Assembly (NCBI GenBank): GCA_964580995.1
Contig: CAZOMV010000134.1
Location: 1 to 12,860, forward strand
Source of the DNA: JAKJEP01 sp964580995
Lineage (GTDB): Bacteria > Planctomycetota > Phycisphaerae > Sedimentisphaerales > SM23-30
DNA: 12,860 nt
Direction: 5' to 3'
The notes beneath the pieces were generated by a model. That model was not told the origin of the DNA. It did no database searches and saw nothing but the letters and a program-made list of their open reading frames with translations. Below are positions 1 through 5,309 of this stretch, in pieces; the first letter of the stretch is position 1; the number at the start of each line of letters is the position of its first letter. A program made the position numbers and the translations under genes.

Positions 1-55
1 TCAGGTTGTCTTATTCTCTATTTCATTCTCTCCCCCCATATTTCCCCTCCGCTGT

Positions 56-246
56 CATTCCATCGCCCAAAGGTCATTCCTGCAAAAGCAGGAATCAGGA
101 TTCTCTTCTGTCATTCCCGCGCAGAGCTTGCCCTCGACCTGGTCGGGGGCGGGAATCTATCTTTTCTCCTCTCCTAAATCTGTAATTCGTACTTTGTAAT
201 TTTCCCCCCGTCCGATATGTCTGATTTGTCCGATTTGTCCGACTCT
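56..246. repeat. Composite repeat, copy A (hairpins + 7-bp tract + 9-bp tract)
   Basis: The block has four parts in order. First is CATTCCATCGCCCAAA (56-71), followed by a perfect hairpin, ATTCCTGC / GCAGGAAT (76-95). Second is a larger hairpin with ATTCCCGC (113-120) and GCGGGAAT (149-156) arms and an inner CGACC/GGTCG stem. Third is a tract of 7-bp period (about 178-203, unit near TTCGTAA). Fourth is a tract of 9-bp period (209-245, unit near GTCCGATTT). The same order, apart from the second hairpin, recurs at 1055-1202 on the other side of the four-helix-bundle gene. The hairpin belongs to the widespread GTCATTCC...GGAAT type of dispersed bacterial repeat. Nothing here looks coding: reading through the 9-bp tract gives only a Ser-Asp-Leu tripeptide repeat. 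Confidence 0.8.
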
Positions 247-247
247 T

Positions 248-832
248 TCACCTCCTTCCCTCTTTCCGCTCTCCCTGACCCGTCCGGCTCTTCATTCTGG
301 CTTGATAAAGGTTCTCCGAAAATCCGCCCTCCTCCAAAAAACTTTGCTCCAGCTTTTGGATCTGCCTTCCCAGCAGGAAACTTGCCTGACTTATCAGACA
401 CACCAGCGTATTCGCCGCCGTCTCCTCATCCGCCGTCCGGACCGAATAAGGTTCCACCCCTTCCGTTCCATCCGCTTTATACTTGCCCCTGACCGCCAAT
501 GCCTCCGCCGCATCCTTCTCCCACCGTCTCAGCCCGCGCTGCCGCAGAAAATCCTCATAATCCAGCCGCAACTCCTCCAAGCTCGCCCGCGCCACCCCCG
601 TCAGCTTCAATTCCGTCTTCTTCGAGGTCGCCGACGCCATGCTCCCCTCCGCAATATTCTGCACCCCGCTCCGCGCCGCCTGGATCATCTGGTCCCGCGT
701 CCGCGACATCTTCCCAATGAACCTCTCACAGAACACCACCGTCGCGTCATATATCACCTGCGCCGCCTGAAAACTCCTCAGCTTCCGATACCCCCCATGC
801 GCCGGGATCACTCGCCCTGATTTATCCATCAT
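248..832 (-). CDS. Four-helix-bundle protein with suffix domain (S23/IVS-type family)
   Basis: This 194-residue protein belongs to the four-helix-bundle family first noted in proteins encoded by 23S rRNA intervening sequences. It is the longer variant with a C-terminal suffix domain. Visible family features are the helix around residues 17-40, RDQMIQAARSGVQNIAEG at 46-63 (the NIAEG turn is the family hallmark), SKKTELKLTGVARASLEEL at about 70-88, and LDYEDFLRQRGL just after it. The suffix follows from about residue 105. The function is unknown; known relatives are small helical proteins that form oligomers. Two ATGs are adjacent (832 and 829). An AAGGA motif lies 3 bases before the first and 6 before the second, so the 829 start is likely and the protein may be one residue shorter. 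The C-terminus stops right beside a 9-bp repeat tract, and the gene sits between two direct copies of a composite repeat. Identification is firm; the role is not. Confidence 0.85.
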   Translation of the reverse strand: MMDKSGRVIPAHGGYRKLRSFQAAQVIYDATVVFCERFIGKMSRTRDQMIQAARSGVQNIAEGSMASATSKKTELKLTGVARASLEELRLDYEDFLRQRGLRRWEKDAAEALAVRGKYKADGTEGVEPYSVRTADEETAANTLVCLISQASFLLGRQIQKLEQSFLEEGGFSENLYQARMKSRTGQGERKEGRR

Positions 833-941
833 CAGTCCTTTCCATCTAATTGAATCTTCCTGTCCCAGCCGCCCATCCTACCCGACCCTTCCCCCCAATT
901 CAACTCTTTACTTTCCATTTTTCTTTCTTCTTTTCCTCCCC

Positions 942-1041
942 CGTCCGATTTGTCTGATTTGTCCGATCCGTCCGAAAATCTTCCTCCCCCTTTCCCCCGT
1001 CCGATATGTCCGATTTGTCTGATTTGTCCGATTTGTCCGAC
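942..1041. repeat. Two 9-bp-period tracts, GTCCGATTT unit
   Basis: Two tracts (942-975 and 999-1041) are built from degenerate GTCCGATTT units with variants GTCTGATTT, GTCCGATAT and GTCCGATCC. The second is nearly the same as the tract at 209-245 on the other side of the four-helix gene and differs mainly by one extra unit. Both run into GACTCT followed by a pyrimidine stretch. The first tract ends in GTCCGAAAATCTTCCTC, an ending repeated at about 1195-1211. All copies point the same way. The 833-941 stretch before it is pyrimidine-rich and shows no gene. Confidence 0.85.
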
Positions 1042-1054
1042 TCTCTTCTTTTTC

Positions 1055-1202
1055 CATTCCATCGCCCAAAAGTCATTCCTGCGGAAGCAGGAATCCAGTC
1101 TTCTCTTTTTTGTAATTTGTAATTCGTACTTCGTAATTTTTCTCCCCCGTCCGATTTGTCCGACCTGTCCGATTTGTCTGATTTGTCCGATCCGTCCGAA
1201 AA
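1055..1202. repeat. Composite repeat, copy B
   Basis: This is a direct copy of the module at 56-246. CATTCCATCGCCCAAA lies at 1055-1070 and the hairpin ATTCCTGC-GGAA-GCAGGAAT at 1075-1094. A 7-bp-period tract (about 1110-1138: TTTGTAA, TTTGTAA, TTCGTAC, TTCGTAA) follows, then a 9-bp-period tract (1149-1199). Compared with copy A it lacks the second, larger hairpin and carries more 9-bp units. Together with copy A it brackets the four-helix-bundle gene. Confidence 0.8.
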
Positions 1203-1408
1203 TCTTCCTCTCAATTATTATCTCCCTAACCATCAATCAATAACTCTCATGCAATTCATAATTTCTTCTTTCATCACAAAAACCCCGAGGCCACGAAGGT
1301 CCTGCGGACGGCAAATTCATAATCAATTGCTTTATCATAGCGTCGGCAACTCAGTTGCCTATCCTAACATGTATTTATCGTTTACTCCTGCATAAATCAT
1401 AAGCAATC
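1203..1408. other. Intergenic spacer with one short hairpin
   Basis: No convincing gene is seen. A perfect 7-bp hairpin, GGCAACT-C-AGTTGCC, lies at 1345-1359, downstream of the DUF2971 gene that is transcribed towards it. No T-run follows on either side, so it is not a clear intrinsic terminator. CCACGAAGG near 1290 is the reverse complement of the TTCGTGG word common in the repeats at 3.4-4.2 kb. Short AATTCATAAT words also occur here. Confidence 0.5.
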
Positions 1409-2146
1409 TCAATAGGGAGGGCGTTGATAAAGCGTCGACGGAACTACTTCGAACAAAAAACCATACTTTTTGTTTTCTAATCTGAGCGAATCTAGAAAAC
1501 TGGAAGCCACAGTAGGTGAAATATATATTTTTTCAATTAACATTTTCAAATCGATCTTAACTGGAAAACCGTCATAAATCGGGAAATCAGGCTTTAAGCC
1601 CTCTGGGGTATAAACTACCGCACGGACTTCTTTTTCATATTCAAAGCATTTTCGTTTACACTTAACACCATCATACAATCCTATTATACCTTCTCCAGAA
1701 AATGATTCATTATTATAATCAAGGTAAGGCATCATACCAATATTAATCCTGCTCCCTAAAACAGATGCCTTCAAAACTTTTTTAAGGCGAGCAAATGTGG
1801 ATTGAATGGCTATCCCTTTCTCCTTGGGGGTATAGATCTTCCACATGGCCGGCGATTCATATTCACTCATATGCCAGCAATTAACTGCCATTCTAAGATT
1901 TTGTTGCTTAGCATTATATTTGATACTGGATTTTAGGTTTTCATCAACCTCTTTATGCTGAAAGTTATGTTTTAATATTTTTGCATGCCCTAGTGAACCC
2001 TCAGAGGGATCTTCTAATTGGTGCAGACGAGCAAAATATAAGCTATTGGTCTGGAGCATACTGGCGTATTTCTCAAAATCCATATATCGCCAGATTTTCA
2101 CGTTTAAATCTTCAGGTTCTTTAAATTTTGTTTGATTATCTGTCAT
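1409..2146 (-). CDS. DUF2971 domain-containing protein
   Basis: This 245-residue protein covers a whole DUF2971 domain. The N-terminal segment has the family pattern: WRYMDF at 19-24, then NSLYFARLHQLEDPSEGS at about 34-51, matching the usual 'slyf..p..f.DP.E' stretch. A central CWHMSEYESPAMWKIY (90-105) is followed by a Gly-Ile-Ala-Ile strand, as in the usual 'MW..Y....kG' block. FEYEKEVRAVVY (168-179) matches the conserved 'yEkE.R' motif. The biochemical function of DUF2971 is not known. No signal peptide or membrane segment is visible. The ribosome-binding site is weak (GGGACGA upstream of the ATG). The gene is AT-rich, unlike the G-rich operon at 5-10.5 kb, which suggests transfer. It is the last gene of a minus-strand block whose other members are a broken gene and two small unrecognised proteins. 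Confidence 0.85.
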   Translation of the reverse strand: MTDNQTKFKEPEDLNVKIWRYMDFEKYASMLQTNSLYFARLHQLEDPSEGSLGHAKILKHNFQHKEVDENLKSSIKYNAKQQNLRMAVNCWHMSEYESPAMWKIYTPKEKGIAIQSTFARLKKVLKASVLGSRINIGMMPYLDYNNESFSGEGIIGLYDGVKCKRKCFEYEKEVRAVVYTPEGLKPDFPIYDGFPVKIDLKMLIEKIYISPTVASSFLDSLRLENKKYGFLFEVVPSTLYQRPPY

Positions 2147-2149
2147 AAT

Positions 2150-2367
2150 TTATTCGTCCCAATTATTTCTCATTTTCATAATTGCTTTCATCCACTTATC
2201 ATGGGGAGCTTCAAGAAATATGCCCCTCTTTTTATAAGCTCATCACTATATAATACTAATAATGCAACTTTCTGACTAACCTGCTCACCGCTTAAGTTGA
2301 TCAATTTAGCATTGTCTATGCAATATTGTATATAGGCATACAATTGATAAAATGTTTTTTACTTTTT
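2150..2367 (-). pseudogene. Small frameshifted gene, unrecognised
   Basis: Two minus-strand reading frames join into one protein-like sequence. The upstream frame is open from 2367 down to about 2223 and reads through YIQYCIDNAKLINLSGEQ and on to LYSDELIKRG. The downstream frame, one base back, continues with IFLEAPHDKWMKAIMKMRN and stops at 2150-2152. The frames cross at A5-G-A-G4 (about 2224-2233 on the plus strand), a natural site for an indel or a sequencing error. There is no ATG in the upstream frame; a TTG at 2341-2343 is the only plausible start, so the 5' end may also be lost. It fills most of the 249-bp gap between the DUF2971 gene and the next gene, in the same orientation. I recognise no family. 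The evidence is the protein-like composition and continuity across the shift; it could still be chance in AT-rich DNA. Confidence 0.4.
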
Positions 2368-2395
2368 TATCTTTTAATCTCCGTAGTAGTATTTT

Positions 2396-2929
2396 TTATT
2401 TAAGGTATGGATTTGAGCGTAGGTAATCCTCCACATCCAAATCGGCTCCTGATTCTTCTATAAATGTTCGCATAGCCATCATTCGTTGTTCACGTGGGGG
2501 ACCAAATGGTCCTGGTGTTGGGAAAAATATTCCGCTGAAATTAATATCTATGGAATTGAGCAGACTTACACATATTGAATCATCTGATAAGCAATGAATA
2601 AGCATTACTTTAAAAGTCCAATATGTCCGTGCAAGTTTCATAAAAGTAAGACTTGCTCCAGGATACGCTTGTTTCAATCCTCGTCCATAATACTTACTTA
2701 TTTTTTCTATATCTGTAAAAATAATATCTTTTGCCGCACAATGAAAAAAACCATCTATCGCCTGATTTCCAATTGTACCAATCTCTTCAGAAAGATTGAT
2801 GGGCACATCAGAATCTTTGTGTTTTGAGAGAATATGCCGAACTGGTTCTATTTTACCACCTGCCGCTTCAACTAGTATCTTGAGCATATTAACTGCCTGT
2901 TCGACTTTATATGTCATCTTTTTCACCAT
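2396..2929 (-). CDS. Hypothetical protein, 177 aa
   Basis: I do not recognise this protein. The N-terminal half looks helical and amphipathic (MTYKVEQAVNMLKILVEAAG, then a stretch with many charges). The middle contains a hydrophobic, cysteine-bearing segment around MKLARTYWTFKVMLIHC. It is followed by a short Pro-Gly-rich linker, FFPTPGPFGPPREQ, and a charged C-terminal tail ending SNPYLK. No signal peptide or clear catalytic motif is seen. Two starts are possible: the ATG at 2929, or the ATG four codons further in (2917). Neither has a strong ribosome-binding site. It lies 48 bp downstream of the 113-residue gene in the same orientation, so the two are probably co-transcribed. Codons are AT-rich. 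It is probably a real gene given its length in AT-rich DNA and its operon-like placement. Confidence 0.65.
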   Translation of the reverse strand: MVKKMTYKVEQAVNMLKILVEAAGGKIEPVRHILSKHKDSDVPINLSEEIGTIGNQAIDGFFHCAAKDIIFTDIEKISKYYGRGLKQAYPGASLTFMKLARTYWTFKVMLIHCLSDDSICVSLLNSIDINFSGIFFPTPGPFGPPREQRMMAMRTFIEESGADLDVEDYLRSNPYLK

Positions 2930-2977
2930 CTTTAACTAAAACATGTATTATATATTCACTTTCATTAGAGCATATTT

Positions 2978-3319
2978 TTATGCTCCAGGAGCATATTCCT
3001 GCACAACATCTTTAACTATTTTCAGCATCTCTAAATATACGGCGGGAGCATTAGCCATAGCCTTGTCAGCAGTAGAATTCTCGCTGTGAATGACTATAAG
3101 GACAAGTTGTGTCAAACTACCTTCACATTCATCAATCAGTCTGACAGCAGTAGAGTCGTCGATATCTGGATATCTTGATTGCAGAGTTGCAGAAAGAAGT
3201 TGTACATTACTTGCACTTGGATAAGCCATTCTCAAACGGCTGTACGAACTCGCCATAGCTTTAGCGGTAGCGCCAGGAGAACCTGGTCCGTGAGTCATCC
3301 ACCATGTTCCTAGCCCCAT
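2978..3319 (-). CDS. Hypothetical protein, 113 aa, N-terminal GLGTWWMTHGPGSPG motif
   Basis: This small protein starts with an unusual Gly/Trp/Pro-rich stretch, MGLGTWWMTHGPGSPG, directly followed by an Ala/Ser-rich helix. The rest is a soluble, mostly helical domain (SRLRMAYPSASNVQLLSATL, later AVRLIDECEGSLTQLVLIVI) and ends KDVVQEYAPGA. I cannot name a family or function. The strict N-terminal motif looks like something held by selection, for example a turn or binding loop, but this is inference. The start is well supported: AGAGGTG lies just upstream of the ATG on the minus strand. It is the first gene of the minus-strand block (113-aa, 177-aa, broken gene, DUF2971). Confidence 0.7.
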   Translation of the reverse strand: MGLGTWWMTHGPGSPGATAKAMASSYSRLRMAYPSASNVQLLSATLQSRYPDIDDSTAVRLIDECEGSLTQLVLIVIHSENSTADKAMANAPAVYLEMLKIVKDVVQEYAPGA

Positions 3320-4260
3320 ATTTCACCTCTTATACAAATATTACCACAAGTATATAGTCGGCTAGGGTCAGTAACTTGTTTGCCGCCGCGATATCTGCCC
3401 TCGATGGCTAAATTTATCCTGTCCATCCCGTTAATACCACCATTCCATTCCATTCGCCCCATCTGCCTTCCTTCTCGCCTTATCCATTTCTTTCTCCTAA
3501 TCTTTTCTTATCTGCACTGCGGACAATATTCTATTTACCATTTCCAATTTGTTTTAAAATCCGTGTCATCCGTGCCATCCGTGGCTTAACTATTTTTTTC
3601 TTTCTTCTCTTCGCGATCTTCGTGCCCTTCGTGGTTTAATTTCCGTCACCATTAACTCTTTCTCTTATCTCTGTGCCCTCTGTGGTTGACTTTCTTCTTT
3701 CTTGCCAATAACCAGTACCTGATAACCATTTTAATCCGTGCCATCCGTGAAATCCGTGGTTCCGATTAATTAAAAACCCAATATTTATATGCCTGCTTGC
3801 AAACCTTTAGCCGATTAATCCGTTCCCCATTTTACCCTGCCCCACCGGATTTCCAACACAATTCCCAAATAATTTTCCACGCCGATCTCTGATTTCTTTC
3901 TTCTCCCCTGCTCACCTGTTCCCCTGCTCCCCTGTTCTCGCCCAGCGTCCCCCCCAGCGTCCCCCCCAGCCCTTTTTATAATTTTCTTCATCTGCGTTCA
4001 TCTGCTAGAGAGTATGGGCCTCTCGGCCCTCTGCGGACAAATATTCTTCTCTTAGCGCCTTCGCGCCTTTGCGGGATATATTTTATAAAACCTTACTTTC
4101 TCGCCCTGTGGCAGCTTCCAGCGGAAGCCTCTACTTGCCAACCATCCCCGCGTCGACCTGCCGTGTGGCTAGCACCTTCGTGTCCTTCTAATCTTCGTGG
4201 TTAAAATTCTTTTTCCCCGTCCGACCTGTCCGTTATGTCCAGCTATATTACCATTGTTAA
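3320..4260. repeat. Gene-free tract of short 9-bp-period repeats, several families
   Basis: No gene is seen, but the stretch is dense with short repeats. Each has two to four imperfect units spaced about 9 bp: ATCCTGTCC-type (3413-3436), ATCCGTGCC-type (3558-3589 and 3732-3762), CTTCGTGCC-type (3607-3640 and 4171-4206), CTCTGTGCC-type (3667-3690), CATCTGCGTT-type (3986-4005), GCGCCTTCG-type (4051-4078), and GTCCGACCT-type (4217-4240). Several end in GTGGTTTAA, GTGGTTGA, GTGGCTTAA or GTGGTTAAA. A purely GC-rich 12-bp repeat is at 3941-3970. The plus strand is strongly pyrimidine-rich. Open frames here are short and built from repeat words, so I call none. Confidence 0.75.
3941..3970. repeat. 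12-bp tandem repeat, CCCAGCGTCCCC unit
   Basis: Two and a half perfect copies of CCCAGCGTCCCC run in tandem. Just upstream (3905-3938) are alternating CCCCTGCTC and CCTGTTC words. No gene covers it. Confidence 0.8.
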
Positions 4261-4281
4261 TCTAGGCAATCTCTCCCTCCT

Positions 4282-4315
4282 TTAATTCGTAACTCGTAAT
4301 TCATAATTCGTAATT
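4282..4315. repeat. 7-bp-period tract, TTCGTAA unit
   Basis: Units near TTCGTAA (TTCGTAA, CTCGTAA, TTCATAA, TTCGTAA) run in tandem and end in a C-run. The same unit family is found at about 178-203 and 1110-1138 within the two composite repeats around the four-helix-bundle gene. This copy also sits close to a 9-bp GTCCGACCT tract (4217-4240), but here the 9-bp tract comes first. Confidence 0.75.
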
Positions 4316-4346
4316 TCCCCCATTGCTACGTGTAAATACCATTCAC

Positions 4347-4442
4347 TTTTACTACACTTTTACTCAACTTTGCGCGCCTTTTGCTATACTTTTACCTCAC
4401 TTTCTTCATCTTTTACTATACTTTCTTCAACATTTACCAATT
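4347..4442. repeat. 32-bp repeat, three degenerate copies, with phased T-tracts
   Basis: Three consecutive 32-bp units (4347-4378, 4379-4410, 4411-4442) each begin with TTTT(A/G)CTA. The first two are clearly alike and the third diverges in its second half. Each unit is itself made of three ~11-bp CACTTTTACTA-like words. As a result, T3-T4 tracts start at 4347, 4358, 4369, 4379, 4390, 4401, 4411, 4422 and 4433, a mean spacing of 10.75 bp. Such phasing with the helical repeat predicts intrinsic DNA curvature. No plausible protein is encoded across it. Confidence 0.7.
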
Positions 4443-4950
4443 TTATCTAAATACCCCATATTAACCATCGGCTGCTACCCAGCCTCAATCCAAAAACACG
4501 ATAATGTTTTATGGCACCAGTACTTAAATAATAATGAAGCGACCAGCGGGAGCGTCGCTAGCGTAAAATGATCGCGGCGAGAGTGGTGCAGGTTTGCCTG
4601 CCTTTGTTCGACATTTACCAACTCAACTTAAAAGACTTACAGCCAAAAAATCCTGCATTTATCTCTCGTTTTTATTGAACTTACGGAGGAAAAATATTGC
4701 GCGAAAACGGCCACGGTAAATGGCCAAAATTGCGCAGCGTAAAAAAATTTTGTTCAGGTTTGACAAGGGTTTACAGCAATTTCCGCCAAAAAAATGGCAA
4801 AAACCTTGCGCATTCGTGGACATCGGTCCTATTATAGAGAGACATTGTGCGGCAGAACAGCCGGCAGAAAAATGGCAGGCGGCTTCGAGTGGTATGGACA
4901 ATAAGATCTTTTTACATAGATATTTATGAAAAAATAGGATCAAAAATTAT
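4443..4950. other. Intergenic DNA with hairpins, no convincing gene
   Basis: Inverted repeats here include AGCGAC/GTCGCT (4538-4543 with 4554-4559), GCAGG-TTTG-CCTGC (4588-4601), and GGCCA/TGGCC (4709-4713 with 4721-4725). The word ACATTTACCAA occurs at 4430-4440 and 4611-4621, inside a 15-bp direct repeat that differs at one base. Open frames exist on both strands around 4660-4940, but they show no family features and no good ribosome-binding site, and their residues are dominated by A- and T-runs. I call no gene here. Confidence 0.5.
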
Positions 4951-4959
4951 AGAGAGGGC

Positions 4960-5010
4960 TTGACAATGCCGATGAAATATGGCACTCTTATAAGAGTGTT
5001 ATAGGAGTGT
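4960..5010 (+). promoter_or_regulatory. Operator-like palindrome and direct repeats before the RHH gene
   Basis: A perfect 16-bp palindrome, CACTCTTATAAGAGTG, lies at 4983-4998. Its right half-site, GAGTGT (4994-4999), is repeated directly at 5005-5010, exactly 11 bp on, which is one helical turn. The last copy overlaps the Shine-Dalgarno GGAG (5004-5007) of the gene starting at 5015. Ribbon-helix-helix dimers typically bind short half-sites spaced by about one turn and often control their own operon, so this is a good candidate autoregulatory operator. A consensus -35 hexamer, TTGACA, is at 4960-4965. The best -10 match, TATAAG at 4989-4994 inside the palindrome, is 23 bp away, longer than the usual 16-18 bp, so the exact promoter is uncertain. 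Confidence 0.6.
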
Positions 5011-5014
5011 CAAA

Positions 5015-5287
5015 ATGACAGAAATGAATACCAGAAACCGCGATAAAGTAACGCTAAAGATCCCCCGACCGCTGTATGACAAGATCACGCAGGTGATCCG
5101 CGGTGCGGGGTATAATTCGGTCACGGATTTTGTGGTGTACGTACTGCGGGATCTGGTTGCCAGCCATGGAGTTACGAGCGGGATTACCGCCGGCCAGGAG
5201 TCAGAAGACTTGCAGCGGGTGAAGCAGCGCCTGGAGGCGCTGGGGTATCTGGATGGTCAGCCGAATCAGGATTCGGTTAAAGGGTAA
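5015..5287 (+). CDS. Ribbon-helix-helix (CopG/Arc-type) DNA-binding protein
   Basis: This 90-residue protein has a ribbon-helix-helix fold at residues 11-49. The beta ribbon KVTLKIPRPL is followed by helix 1 (LYDKITQVIRGAG) and helix 2 (SVTDFVVYVLRDLVA). The family acts as dimers or tetramers that insert the paired beta strands in the major groove, usually as repressors. After a linker rich in Gly, Ser and Thr, the protein has a second conserved-looking patch, LQRVKQRLEALGYL (66-79). This could be a tetramerisation or ligand-sensing tail. The start is supported by GGAG 7 bases upstream. It is the first gene of the operon, 22 bp ahead of the thioredoxin-fold gene. The palindrome right upstream suggests that it regulates the operon. 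The ligand or signal is not visible. A toxin-antitoxin role is unlikely because no toxin-sized gene follows. Confidence 0.85.
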   Translation: MTEMNTRNRDKVTLKIPRPLYDKITQVIRGAGYNSVTDFVVYVLRDLVASHGVTSGITAGQESEDLQRVKQRLEALGYLDGQPNQDSVKG

Positions 5288-5309
5288 TACATAAAACAAA
5301 GGAAAAACA

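Noticed and set aside
302..820. Plus-strand open frames opposite the four-helix-bundle gene
   Set aside because: They are Pro/Arg/His-rich antisense shadows, while the minus strand has a recognised family and a ribosome-binding site.
209..1199. 9-bp tracts as a CRISPR array
   Set aside because: Units are only 9 bp, contiguous and with no spacers, and no cas genes are present.
832..1243. Open frames on both strands rich in Ser-Asp-Leu, Asp-Lys-Ser or Gly-Gln-Ile repeats
   Set aside because: They are only translations of the 9-bp GTCCGATTT tracts and the hairpin; any frame of such a tract stays open.
1345..1359. GGCAACT-C-AGTTGCC as a terminator for the DUF2971 gene
   Set aside because: The stem is short and no T-run follows on the minus strand.
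2224..2233. Programmed -1 frameshift in the broken small gene
   Set aside because: The A5-G-A-G4 run is not a canonical slippery heptamer in the upstream frame, and no start codon or stimulatory structure is evident.
4323..4571. 82-codon plus-strand frame
   Set aside because: It is mostly the 32-bp repeat and its flanks translated; no coding features.
4659..4943. Opposed open frames of 70-94 codons on both strands
   Set aside because: There is no family resemblance, no good ribosome-binding site, and residues reflect A/T runs and hairpins.
4960..4994. TTGACA with TATAAG as a standard sigma-70 promoter
   Set aside because: The 23-bp spacing is too long for a normal promoter; kept only as part of the regulatory region with reduced confidence.
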